From contig JAULSU010000001.1 in the NCBI GenBank assembly GCA_030512335.1, positions 1,302,001 through 1,366,000 of the forward strand: a stretch of DNA of 64,000 nucleotides, in the 5' to 3' direction. Of this stretch, positions 10,190 to 20,778 are shown piece after piece. A program made the position numbers and the translations under genes. Position 1 is the stretch's first letter; each line of letters opens with the position of its first letter. The notes beneath the pieces were generated by a model. That model saw only the letters and a program-made list of their open reading frames with translations, had not been told where the DNA came from and made no database searches. Source of the DNA: Immersiella caudata. Taxonomy: Eukaryota; Ascomycota; Sordariomycetes; Sordariales; Lasiosphaeriaceae.

Positions 10190-12720
10190 TCAGTCTTCAA
10201 TAGGGGTAGGGTCTAGGTACTCAAGATCATTGTCGTTATCAACCATTTGAATCGCGAACCCGCGGTCTTCATCGTCGTCGTCATCGTCATCATGGTTATG
10301 CTCACTCGTCGTTGGAGGTCTCAGCTGCAGTAGGTCACCTCGCATCGGCAGCGAGGAGGAAGGTATACTCATAGCGCTGTGGCTTTGAGGTGACGCCAGC
10401 GCATTATCCATTGACTTTGAGACTGGCTTTGGGGCGAGGGCCATCTCTCGGGCGGTGCCGCTGTACTTCACATTTGGAAGTTCTCCCGACAAGGACTTTT
10501 GATAGCCCGGGTCCCCTGCTCGAGGTCTGGGTGCCGTGCCGGGCTGACCCCTTGTCGGCAACACTGGCGCCGTGATGGACCGTGGTTGATAGGGTGGCGG
10601 TGGATCAGACAGGGTATCTTGTATGCCTAATGGATCGGGGCTGCTGGTTGGAACACTTGATGTTGCTGCTCTGACGACTGTTGCCCGTTGCCGTCGCTGT
10701 TCTAGGCTAACGGGTTGCTGTTGTGATGGAGAATTCAGTTTGGGTTGTTGCCCCGGCTGGGGTGCAGGTGGAGGATGCTCGGGGCTGAGAAAGTCCAGTT
10801 CAATCAGGGTTCCTGTTCTTCCTTGATCATCATCTTGCAGCACAATCTCGTCCTCGTCGTGCTCAATTGGACCCAGTGCTGCCCCCTCGGCCATTGGGAA
10901 ATCGCACCGCGCTAGGATCTGATCGATGAGCTTGGGATAGCGGAGGTGGCCCTGTACTTCCGCGCTCAAATTCAAATTCTCAACTCCCTCGACAACGATT
11001 TCTTGTAGTCCGGCTACACCCAGTTGCATAGACGTGGCTCGATATAGAAACGCAAGCAGGTAGTCGTTCTCAGAATATACGTTGTGTATCTTCCCAGACA
11101 CCATGGTTCTCATCAGAAGCCAGTGATCGTTATTAGACGGCACGGGTGACCCAATCAGTACCACCGTGTCGATGAGACCGAACGCACGTCTTTCTGCTAG
11201 GGAACGGAGGCAAGCGTAGATAACTCTTGAGCCGAGCGAATACCCGACTAGAGTCACTGGTCTCTCTCCCTGTACCCTGTTGATAAGCGCGTCTGCTAGA
11301 ATCTTGCCTGCTTTATCGGACCGGTTCCTGGCGAGGCTGAACGGGTTGTCGATCTTTGAAGCCATTGAGAGGAGCGTAACAGGCCATAGAGCAGACCACA
11401 ATGTGACCAGCACGGTACGCTTGAGGATTTCCATTCTTACGAGCTTCCAGGCGTAGGAAGTGACCAGGTCTTCTAATGACGCTCCCAGCCCCAGAAGTGC
11501 CTTCACTTCGTACTGGAGAGCGAACACCTCGGAGTCGTCCCCGACGTGTTTCCAGGGCTTGATGATGTCGTCCTCAGAGGCGAGCCAGCCATTCACACCA
11601 ATCGATACCCGGAGTCGTCGGCTTCTTCCGTCGTCCTTTGTGAAAGCACGACCCTTCTGTTCCTTCAGCGGGATGAAGCGGAAGTCCTCGACCTCTTTTG
11701 CATATTGATCGACGGCTTCTCCCTGAATGCCATTGATTAGTTCCCAAATTTGAACCAGGCAGAGTAATGCCATCAACTGACCGTCATCTTTGCGCCAAAA
11801 GCGCCAAATAGCGTACCCACGAGCGCGCCATTCATCCAAAAGATCCCTAGAAAGCTGGCTACACCTCCTAGGCCAACTGAACCCATGATCCCACCGATAG
11901 CTCCAGCGACCACTGGAGCCGCTAGACCACCGGTTACACCGATAAGAGCGGCACCAGCCACGGAAGCCAAACCGACCTTCCAGTATCTGCTGACTTGGCC
12001 ATCCTGTTTCCTCTTCTCAGCCTCCGCTTCGGCCGACATAGAGGACGTCCTCCCCTGACGCTCGGCTTCGGCTCCTGACTCCGCAAGGGAAGTGGCAATC
12101 TCTACTTCCTCCGAGTTGAGTGTTGAAAGCGGTACTTCTAGTGCCGAAGCCAAATAAACAAGTAGAGCCCGAGACTCAGCGGAGTACCGTCCAGCAGAGA
12201 GCAGAACCAGTAGGATGCAGCTCAGTGTCTCTTCTCGGTCCTCCACAGAAATGGACACCAGTCTAGTCGGTATTGGGTGGTAAGATGCTTGAAGGCGAGC
12301 CACGGCAGCAGCACGCTCAGCTTTGGCTTTCTCGGAATCATCCCCTGCGCCGCTGACGTCGATGAGATTCTCCCCGGCTGCAGGCACCTGCACACGCCGT
12401 TGCGCCATCCGCTCAGTGCGTTTTCGACGTTCGTCAACAATCTTCGCATCGTCAACTACCGACAGGATATCTTTGATCTTTGCCAGGACGTCCCTTCGCC
12501 AGGTGTCGAAATGAACCAAAGCGTCGCGACGAATTTTGGCAAGTGCCGCATTAGGTGGAGATTGTCGCTGTCGTCCGATAGCATCTTCACCACCTGGCCT
12601 CAGCTCAACCTGAGAGCGCATCCATCGTGTGATGTCGTCAATGAGCGCGTACAACGCCTTGCGCTTGGCGAGGTTTAGGACCAGGAGCACCTGTCTTGGG
12701 TCGCTGGCTTTGGGTGCCAT
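10190..12720 (-). CDS. DUF726/TMCO4-family membrane protein with alpha/beta-hydrolase motif
   Basis: Two exons on the minus strand, 12720..11782 and 11722..10190, giving 823 aa. The 59-bp intron starts GTCAGT, has a CTAAT branch point and joins GAFGAKMT to GEAVDQYAKEVEDF, the junction expected for DUF726. The first ATG is at 12720; the codons upstream in frame have only a TTG. Residues around 240-310 form a glycine/alanine-rich hydrophobic segment that likely spans the membrane twice (VGLASVAGAALIGVTGGLAA, GGVASFLGIFWMNGALVGTL). A catalytic-looking elbow, VTLVGYSLGSRVIYA, places Ser near residue 475. The C-terminal ~280 residues are proline- and aspartate-rich and probably disordered. The yeast relative Mil1 (YFL034W) acts with clathrin adaptor AP-1; whether that applies here is inference. 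The gene is convergent with NOC2, with 179 bp between the stops. Confidence 0.8.
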
Positions 12721-14262
12721 AACCGCTAGGTCGGATTGACGCAAGTTGAGTTCGACGTATGCAGCGAAATATGCAACATGCAGACATTCAAGCTGTCTGT
12801 CCCCATTTTGCTGCTGATAAGTGGAGGTAATAGAGGTTGACTCGCTGACGACGGCATTTCAGGCAGCCATTAGGCAGGGGAGCGCCAAGAGCCCCTTTTG
12901 TGGTTTGGCAGGATCCAACGAGAGGCTGTAACCTCAAACGCTCCCAATCCGAGCCCCGCATAATTTAGACCCGGCCGAAGGAGACACCATTGCTTATCGT
13001 CCACAAACGAAAATCTGTGGTAATCAAGACGGGACGGTTTTATCTCGAACGCACACAATATTATGTCCGTCACTGTGTGTATATCCGGTCCGATTGGGAA
13101 ACGGAGGGTCTTTCGAGAAGTGGACACGAGGAATCAGTCGAGCCATACGGATGGCGCAGTCAGGTATCTCCAACAACCCCGGTTCCATTCGGTCTCTGCG
13201 AAACAGGCAATGTTGCCGATGCCCCTCTTCCACAACAGATGAAATACCGAACACGGCGTCACGTCAAAACCCCTGCCTACAGAAAGGACTGTACTTGGCA
13301 AGATGCGGTACCTTAGTAACACCCCCATACTCGGCTCTAGTCTCCAGTATTGCGCTCAGCGAGCCAACCAAATCGGCCATTCAGGCAAGACCGCCCATCA
13401 CCCAGAGCAGGATTAGACGACTGGGTAGACGAGAGAGAACGGGCTCGGGGCTCAAACCCGGGTAGACAACCATTGGTCACCTGCGAACCTGGCCGTTGGG
13501 CCTCCCACGGCCGCACAGCACCACTGCAATATAAGTCTTGGCATCTAAAACCCGGCGGTCCCCGTCCCCAACCCGGTCAACATTTATTGGCTTTTTTTTT
13601 CGCCGCCTTTGCACGCCGAGCGTCAAGTAGCTGAGCTGTGCGACGAAGCATATCCGCAGCCCATTCTAAACTGTCCAAACACGATCGCCGACTCGGGCGG
13701 ACGTCGCAAGCTCTCATTTGATGGCTTAGACGTCGAGATGCATGATCATGTCGACCAGTGAGTCCCGCTCTTAAAAACGCCATCCCAGATTGCCGCTTCT
13801 TGGCTTTCTCGGCCAAGCTTTGCCAAGCCTGGGGTAAGCCAAGACATGCTCGCAGGGGCTGACCCATGACGTCTCACAGCCGTCAACGAGATCCGGAATG
13901 CTGTGTGCGTTCTGCATCTCTAGTTTATTTCCTTTCGTTTCCCCTGAATTTCTTCTAGCCCTTGAATGAGGCTGCGGTAAAGAGGTCTAGCTGCATCGCC
14001 GTTTGGTTGAGCTGATCCCACGACAAACACTTGGAACGTCGTCATCCTAAACTGTTCTGGCTTTAACTCTTCGATTCTCCGTTCACCACCAGGCAGGACA
14101 GCTTCCTCCGTCGGCAACTGAACTGACATGACCGCAGACTTTTACTTAGTAACCCATATTGGGAACTACCAACACCAGGCACGACAGTTACGAATATCAC
14201 GGCAAAACATGTTAGTATACATGTAACCTACTGCTCGCCTGCTGTAGCTAACAAATAGATAG
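12721..14262. other. Intergenic region, little content
   Basis: About 1.5 kb between the DUF726 gene and the RING gene. It contains only short frames without recognised motifs; the best is the minus-strand frame 13920-14129, listed separately. The missing first exon of the RING gene may lie here. Confidence 0.4.
13920..14129 (-). CDS. Small hypothetical ORF (69 aa), doubtful
   Basis: ATG-initiated 69-aa frame (MSVQLPTEEAVLPGGERRIE ... GLEEIQGKRKEIN). I do not recognise it. It has a balanced composition rather than the repetitive look of a shadow frame, but no domain, signal or conserved motif. It could be a real small protein, a fragment of a spliced gene or chance. Confidence 0.18.
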   Translation of the reverse strand: MSVQLPTEEAVLPGGERRIEELKPEQFRMTTFQVFVVGSAQPNGDAARPLYRSLIQGLEEIQGKRKEIN

Positions 14263-15636
14263 AGTGATATTACCTACTCAACACGTATAAGTGGGAATAT
14301 TACCGTGCTGGCCCCCAGAACTACACCGGACACCGGTGGACTGCTCTACGTCCCTGATCTTCCTCCCGACGACGTCTGCGCTAAGCGAGCAGAGCCCTTC
14401 GTTCCGGCCTCCGTGGTGCGCCTGTCTGGTCTGCCACCAACTGACAATTACAATCTGATTGCTCTTGCACCTTGGATAAGTTCAACATGCTCCAAAAAGT
14501 ACATGGATGCGGCGAGCCGAGCCCCCATACGAGCACTGATTTTCTATCGACCGAATAACTCGTCCGCCACGCCCCCCCACGCAACATCCGCTGTTTGGGA
14601 GATCAACGGCTCGACGAGATGGAGAGCCAAAAGCCCGTATCTGGTGTTCGCTGTACCCGGCCTGGCCGGCCAGAATATGATGCGCCAGTTGAGTTTGTAT
14701 TCTGGAGACGTCACCGAAGTTCCCTTTGCGCAAAATATATCCGAAATCTACGCGCCTTACACAGGCGACTACGTCAGGATTTGGACTGACTTGGATGTTT
14801 CGACAACGGGAGCCCTGTTTGGGATTTGGGTGTATTTCCTAATCATCATTGCAGTGCTCATTGCCATCATCTCGGGTACCTCGCTTACAATGCATCTTGC
14901 CCAGGTTGGGCGGCGCGTGTCGTTGCGCCGCAGAGTCATATCTGGGGATGTCAACCTGGAAGCTATGGGTATAAGACGAGTCACGGTGCCCATGACCGAG
15001 ATACAGAAGTTTCCACTGTATACCTACCGGTACGAGCCTTCCGAGTCTGGCGCCACCCCTCGGGAGCCCCCAGAGACCTTAAGAAGGTCACCTTCAAACT
15101 CCGCACACGCCCAAGACCCACCCGAAGACGCTGGCGAGAAACAATCGCACCCCCAACACACAGGATCGCGGACCCCTCTGGCTATTGCAACAGATCCCCA
15201 GCCAATATGTACAATATGCTTGGAACACTTCCAAAACAGAACTACCGTCATCCGAGAGATTCCGTGTGGACACATTTTTCATCCGGAGTGTATCGATGAA
15301 TTTCTCGGCGAAGTCAGCTCCCTCTGTCCCATCTGCAGAGCAAGCATGTTGCCAAAGCGTTATTGCCCAAAAATCACAAATGATATGGTACGCCGAGAGT
15401 TTGCCATACGGAGGTTTCGACACACCACACGATACGAAGACGGACAAGAGACGCCTCCGGTTTCTGCGCGAGAGCACGGGCCAGCGCTGGATGGGTTGCC
15501 GATGGAGGATGGAGGGGAGGCTCTGCCAAGGAGATGTAAGTGGTATTCGAGAATTGAAGACTTCCTGAGAGTGCTTGCTAACGGTGAAATACTCGCAGGG
15601 AGGAGGCTGCGGAGTCGAGTCTTTCCTGGCTACTGA
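14263..15636 (+). CDS. Membrane-anchored RING-H2 protein (PA-TM-RING type ubiquitin ligase), 5' end unresolved
   Basis: Likely E3 ubiquitin ligase of endomembranes. The layout is a lumenal protease-associated-like domain (roughly codons 1-165), one transmembrane helix (GIWVYFLIIIAVLIAIISGT), a basic stop-transfer (RRVSLRRRV) and a cytosolic C3H2C3 RING: ICTICLEHF ... PCGHIFHPECI ... CPICRASM. The open frame has no upstream ATG. Its first usable start codon is GTG at 14305, and the first internal ATG would delete part of the lumenal domain. A signal-peptide exon is therefore missing from the model. A plausible acceptor (TAG at 14260-14262, after GCTAAC) would start the exon at 14263. Near the 3' end, 15536-15598 looks like an intron (GTAAGT, GCTAAC, CGCAG). 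Splicing gives exons 14263..15535 and 15599..15636, ending RRWRRLRSRVFPGY. The gene is convergent with ADA3. Confidence 0.75.
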   Translation, partial: SDITYSTRISGNITVLAPRTTPDTGGLLYVPDLPPDDVCAKRAEPFVPASVVRLSGLPPTDNYNLIALAPWISSTCSKKYMDAASRAPIRALIFYRPNNSSATPPHATSAVWEINGSTRWRAKSPYLVFAVPGLAGQNMMRQLSLYSGDVTEVPFAQNISEIYAPYTGDYVRIWTDLDVSTTGALFGIWVYFLIIIAVLIAIISGTSLTMHLAQVGRRVSLRRRVISGDVNLEAMGIRRVTVPMTEIQKFPLYTYRYEPSESGATPREPPETLRRSPSNSAHAQDPPEDAGEKQSHPQHTGSRTPLAIATDPQPICTICLEHFQNRTTVIREIPCGHIFHPECIDEFLGEVSSLCPICRASMLPKRYCPKITNDMVRREFAIRRFRHTTRYEDGQETPPVSAREHGPALDGLPMEDGGEALPRRCKWYSRIEDFLRVLANGEILAGRRLRSRVFPGY

Positions 15637-16251
15637 GTTGTTACCTGGTTCTAGCTATTACTGTTCATTTTTTTCTCTCTCCCGGACAGCACGCAGAACC
15701 GTGCATTCATACACAACAGGCTTTGATACCACTAGACAGATTGGCTTGACGATGTGGACACCGCAAACTATCATCGGGAGTTCTGGCGTTCCGTAGTGTC
15801 CTGACTGGGTCGGAGGCTGGCGGGGACAGGCCGCTAAATGTTGTGGTTTGGAGTTTAGTGTTGACTTAGAGGCCACAGAGTTGGGTGTCACCAGTTATAT
15901 TCATCTGGGGAGTGCCTAGCCATGGCACGGATAGGGCGGACGTAGGCGAAGCGGTTTTGATCATGAAGCAGGTCATCAGTAAGGTGGCTGGGGATTCCCA
16001 TGGTCGCATTATACAGCATTTGATTCCTATTGCTACAGCTTACAAAACTGCTGTCGCTATCATGTATACACTTTGCCCCCTGACGCCCGAACCTACTAAT
16101 ACCCCAGGCCTGCCCAGTCATGATGTCCCATACCGCTACCAGCCAACTCTTTGGCTTTCATGTCCCAAACGCCAGAAAAAAACGCCCCCCAAGGCCCCGT
16201 CGGTACAACCATCCAAGCCGTCAATGAACCGGGGTATAAGTCACAGAAAGG
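15637..16251. other. Convergent intergenic region
   Basis: The 3' flanks of the RING gene and ADA3 meet here. I saw no supported gene or repeat. Confidence 0.4.
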
Positions 16252-18539
16252 TTACTCCTCCTCGACCTCTTCATCCCAAGCATCTTTCTCCTTCCGTAGG
16301 AGCTCCGCCATCTCGGCAGGCTTGAAAATGCTACTACCCTCATCAGCGGCACGCGGTACGCGGGAAATACCTTCGTCGTCGAAGACTGTTCCTATGCTCT
16401 CGATCCAGCGACGCCGACGCTCCATGAGCGTCTTTGTCAGGTCTCCTATACCCGGGCGCGCCATGCCAGCAGCTGCCGCGAGACCGGGCGCCGCTGCCGC
16501 AGCAGCTCCGGGGCGGGCCTTCTTTGGCTTCTTGCCCATGGTGCGCGTGCGCTTAAGGTACGCGGCCTGGACTTGGCTGTCGAGGTCTTCAAGGATAGTC
16601 TGGTACTCTTGATGGGCCATGCGCTCCTTGACGAGATCGGTGAGGCGAGCCTTGCGCGCGCCGTTGAGCAGGACTTGCTCGCGCAGGCGGGACTGCAGAA
16701 GGCGAAGACGCGCGGCGACTTCGTCGTCGTAGTGGCCGTCGTAGTCAGCAGCTGTGGCAGGGTCTGGTTGGGGTGCGGCGCCTGGGTTTGAAGGGTCGTG
16801 AGGAAGCAGAGGGAGGAAACCGATATGGCGGAGCTCTTGCTTGATGCGCTCGTCGACTTGCGAGTAGTCCAGTTTGGGGTGACTGGCCTTCTTCCAAGCC
16901 TCACTGTTGGACTCTGGCATGAATGTTGCTGGTGGGAGAGCCTGCTCGCCATTTGGTCCGAGTGAAGTACCGTTAGTCCCATTGATGCCATTGGCGAGCC
17001 CGTTGGCCCCGTTGACCTGAGCCTGGCTCCCGGACGCGGCTGGGGTTCCCACCGAGGTGTCGAAGCTGAAGTCGAAGGAGGCGATGCCGTTCATGGTGAC
17101 ATCACCATCGCCGTTGACGCCGTTGACTGCTTTGTCCTCGGCTGGAGGAGCGCGGTGTTCAGGGCGCATCGCCTGCAGCAGGCGCGACAAAAGTGGACCG
17201 ACGGAGAGCTTTTCCGTCTCAGCGACATCGTCGTCCATGTTTTCGATGCTTCCGCGAGGTTGATTTGGCGGAAGCCTGTCGCGACCTGAAGGAGAAGAAT
17301 CGATTGACATGGCGCCGTCCTCCTCAGCCCATATCTCGCTGTAGTGTTTTTTTCCGCGCTTGGGCATGACAAACGGCGTTACGCCATCGCCCCGCTCTCT
17401 CAGAAATGCGAGATCTTCCTCGGTGAATGGCCGGAAGTACGGGTCGGCGTATGAGCTAAATGTGCTGAAGTTGATCTGGTTACTGGGTTTGGCGCTACTA
17501 AAATCCTTATCCGGAGGGTCACCAGCAATGAGATCGGCCAGGTCGCTCTTTGGGTAGGTAGCTACCGAGTAAATTTCTCTCTTTTCCTCCTCCGACATAC
17601 CAGCATGGGTTGGTAGGATCTCATATACGGTCGGATCGGGGAACGTGGACGGGTCTTCGCCGAAGGTGTTGGCTTGGGGGCGAGCTGGGGGCGGGGGTCT
17701 GCCATCGTCGGAAGAGTCGTCATCTTCATCGTTGTCCTCGGCCTTTGCTTTGTCGTCGACATCCATGTTGCTTGGTGTGCGCGGCGCAACGGGGGAGAGT
17801 GACGAGCTGGCAGAGTCGTTGTCGCGTGAGAGCTTCCTGGGTTTGTTACCGGAGTCGCGCAAAGGCGATGAACGCTCTGGAGGCAGGGCGGGTCAGCGAC
17901 GGATTGCGGATAGACAACCAGAGTGGGATCGCGAGGTGGGTCGTGGATAAAGTGCAGCGTCGCAAGGCGAAGAGCAGCGAAAAATGACAGGCAAGGCCGC
18001 CAGCACGACAAGCAAGAAAATATGAAGCAAAAAAACAGTGGAAAAAAGACCGACTGACCTATGCTCCCGCCCTGCGGAGCAAGATTTTCTGTGGCCTTGC
18101 GCTTCTTTTTATTCGCCTTCCTCTCACGTTCCTCATCATCAATGCCCTTTTGCCTGCGCTCCTCCTCCATCCCCCTTTCTTCATCCTGCCTATGCTTCCG
18201 CACCTGCGCGAGAAGTCTCATCCCGCGATCGCAATACGAGCCTCGGGTCTCTATTATAGTGCTAAGCTTCTGCAGCCTGCTAAGGATGCCATCGAGGCCT
18301 TTTGAATCGGGGATCGTGGAACTAGAAGCAGGCGAATCTACCATGTCCTCGTACGTCAAGTTTCGAAAGACCTCAAAGTGAAGGCCCACAGTCTCGGCTT
18401 CGACAGATTCGATGGGAGGCAGGCTGGCAGGGGAGGGGATGGCGCTGGGTGTTGTGTTCCTGCTGCGCTGTTGCTGCTGCCGCATCGCGCCGGCACCACC
18501 CTTCTTCCCCGTCCCCTTCTGGCTCGACGGCGGCGCCAT
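16252..18539 (-). CDS. ADA3: SAGA/ADA histone acetyltransferase adaptor ADA3 (NGG1)
   Basis: Nuclear adaptor that joins ADA2 and GCN5 in the histone acetyltransferase module of SAGA. Exons on the minus strand are 18539..18059 (ending phase 1) and 17876..16252, 701 aa. The 182-bp intron has donor GTCAGT and acceptor CTCCAG. The N-terminal part includes the fungal ADA3 block LTYEDMVDS ... DSKGLDGILSRLQKLSTII. The C-terminal ADA3 domain (about residues 490-640) reads KLDYSQVDERIKQELRHIGF, EVAARLRLLQSRLREQVLLN, ARKARLTDLVKERMAHQEYQ and TILEDLDSQVQAAYLKRTRT. An acidic/Ser-rich linker and an Asn-Gly repeat lie in between. The start at 18539 (MAPPSSQKGTGKK) is the first ATG. The frame stays open upstream to a TTG at 18632, so an undetected 5' exon is possible. 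Confidence 0.88.
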
Positions 18540-18836
18540 CTTCGCGGGCGCTCCTGAATGTTGCGCCTCGTCACCGATATCCCGTTTCTTCGAGCGTCCG
18601 GGGGTGGATGGCTTTCGTTTCGGTTGAAACAAGGTTGGACTTTCTGGCGGTCGTCGCGAAGAGGCTCGCCAGGCAGAACATCACGGCCAATGACAGCAAA
18701 CGAACCGGCGCCACCTACCCTTGTCGCGTGTCTGCGGCTGCCCCAGATTTCTTGACCCCCACTCTTATCTTGCTGACTAAGACATGTGGACATCAACCCA
18801 TTCAAGACCACCGGACCGAACTTCTGCCCCATCATC

Positions 18837-19083
18837 ATGCTGCAAACCCTGAGTGTGAGTTCCAAGGCGGCAAGCTTTCTCTTCTCTTTGAGTTTGCTTC
18901 TTCTTCATTCTAGGCGGATATTTGATTTTTCAGGGCCGAAGACATGGGTTCAGCCACCTACGACCTAGGCGGGAGCCCTGTGGCCAAGCACTGCGAAAGA
19001 CGCAGTGGCGCAGAGAGACCCGGGTCACGTCCCTCAACCTTGGCGGGATGATAGGAATCCAAGAAGACGTCGTTCAAGTTTAA
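18837..19083 (+). CDS. Candidate small two-exon gene (55 aa), unknown function
   Basis: An ATG at 18837 opens six codons (MLQTLS). A strong donor GTGAGT (18855), a long pyrimidine tract and acceptor TTTTTCAG (ending 18933) follow. From 18934 fifty codons run to TAA at 19081-19083. The predicted protein is short and very basic in its middle (GRRHGFSHLRPRREPCGQ, RKTQWRRETRV) with a neutral end. I recognise no family. Support is only the splice-site quality and the open second exon. It lies on the strand opposite ADA3, just upstream of that gene's start. Confidence 0.22.
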
Positions 19084-19231
19084 AGAGGTATTGGACATGT
19101 CCTTCAATGTATTTGAACCTAAATCCAACGCATACAGGGAATTCAAAGAACGCGTGAGGAGGTTTGCATCAAGGTTATAGACGAAAACACAACACGAACT
19201 CTTTCTTCCACCATGCACCGCTCTTCACATG

Positions 19232-19238
19232 TATAAAT
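19232..19238 (+). promoter_or_regulatory. TATA-like box
   Basis: TATAAAT followed by a C-run and an AT-poor leader, 83 bases before the ATG at 19321. Position and context fit a core promoter for the degenerate gene downstream. Confidence 0.4.
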
Positions 19239-19320
19239 CCCCCCCGTTACAGCCAGCACCCTCCACGTATTTCATTTCTTCTACGGATATACCACAGCAA
19301 ATTCCATACATCGCAACAAG

Positions 19321-20575
19321 ATGGCTGCCAGCTCAAGCAGAGAGCGCCCGCCGACGAACCATCTCTTGCTGATGGGCGAGGCGCCGGAGAGGCTTATATA
19401 CCTGAGTAAGCTGCAAGAATTTTGGAAAGTTAACTTTGGAGAACTCTCCGGCCAATCCCGGCGTCTTTTCAAACCCCTCCACCCCCTGATCACCGCTTTT
19501 ATAATGATGATGGACATTACTATGCTCCGAACTATAGCCAACGCGAGCAAGGTCTTAGGGCTAGATGTGAGCAAAGTGCTACTTCCAACGCTTTCAGGTC
19601 ATGCCATGCTTCATTAAAACAGGCATGTCCCTTCCAAGTTCCGGGCAGCGTCATGTGCACTACTAATCCGCCTTTCCTGAGCTAGTCATGACCGAGGAAC
19701 CAAACAAGATGCGAAAAGTGAACGACGAATTCTCGACGGTAATCGCTGTGTTGTTTTGGGGACAAGAGACCCAGTTGTTTGTCAAATTCTGCCGTTTACT
19801 CACAACTCCAAGGAGGGATCCCGACATAAGTTCAGACGATATCTCGTCTAGGTAATGAACCGTTCCAACAAGACGCTGCTAAAGTGGGCTGACCCAGAAG
19901 ACGCCCCGGATATTGATCCTGGCAGCGAGTTCTCCGGCAAATTCAAGTTGGAGGAAGATGCAGAGATGAAGGTTGGCGATGCTCTCCTGGAAGCGATCTA
20001 TTGCCGCAAGATTTTGCCACCAGCTTTGATATCGGCGACAATTCATGGAATGAAATTTCCCATAACAAACAACTTCATGTGTGGTGGAAAAAAGCCATTT
20101 CGCCTTCAAGCCACTTGGCATCGATGACGAGTTCCGGCTCCAGACAGCGGACCCGAATGGAAAGGCCATCACGTATACCCGGGTCAAGCTATATTTTCAC
20201 TGGATGCCTCGGCGGAACGAGTCGCTTGTTAACCTATCTAAGAAAACAAAGCTAGAAGATTTGTTGGGGATGCTCGACAAACCCTATGGCGATTTCGGCC
20301 TGACTGGCGACTTGAACCCGGTCTTTTCACAAGACCATCGAAGTTCTATCCCCCAGCTGGATAAAACGGGCGACGTGTTCTATGCCAAGGTCGCCCTCCA
20401 GTATGCCGACCGAATTTTGCGGCATTTCAGATCCAGTGGCAATCATCAACATCTTCTCGATGGCGGGGTGAAGAGTCAACGTGAGACCCCGGAAACCGTC
20501 CGGAATACCTGGGTGAGAGGTTCAACTGGCTTGGAGACAGTGGTTAGACGATACCAAAGCCTTTGGAGGAAATAG
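19321..20575 (+). pseudogene. Frameshifted gene resembling the C-terminal part of fungal HNH-nuclease-domain proteins
   Basis: An ATG at 19321 opens 98 codons (EAPERLIYLSKLQEFWKVNF ...). A possible intron (GTCATG to GCTAG, ending 19685) leads to MTEEPNKMRKVNDEFSTVIA and LFWGQETQLFVKFCRLLTTP. Further downstream three frames continue one another. Frame A is read to EAIYCRK (about 19997), frame B reads FATSFDIGDNSWNEISHNKQ LHVWW (to about 20085), and frame C reads EKSHFAFKPLGIDDEF, KLYFHWMPRR and a stop at 20573-20575. The pattern of a His/Trp block, FAFKPL and a beta-strand ending FHWMPR is what fungal HNH-type proteins show after their nuclease motif. A clear HNH motif itself is not readable here. 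Each change of frame fits loss of one base, at TTTT and AAAAAA runs. It may be decayed or mis-sequenced, and the family assignment is inference. Confidence 0.4.
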
Positions 20576-20586
20576 GGCGCTTAGAG

Positions 20587-20778
20587 AGATCTCCATGGTG
20601 TCTCCTTATATTCTCAATAGGCCTTGCTATTCATGATGGGGGCGTAGAAAGACTTTTCGGATGCCTACTTGCATTCTGAGTAGGCCGTGCAGCTCATCAG
20701 AGGAGGCGTAGAAAGGTACCTCTGATGCCTCCTTACATCCCCAACAGGCCTTGTTTTTAGGACATTGGGCATAGTAAT
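20587..20778 (+). repeat. Three imperfect tandem copies of a ~64-bp unit
   Basis: Read side by side, each unit has a GATGCCTCCTTACATTC-like start, an (A/G)(A/G)TAGGCC core and a GGGCGTAGAAAG end. The core occurs at 20618, 20681 and 20745 (spacing 63-64). The end block occurs at 20641, 20705 and, diverged as GGGCATAG, at 20767. The array starts about 12 bases after the stop of the degenerate gene at 19321-20575. Confidence 0.7.

Noticed and set aside
12721..12744. Eight-codon upstream extension of the DUF726 gene
   Set aside because: It would start with TTG; the first ATG at 12720 is the normal eukaryotic choice.
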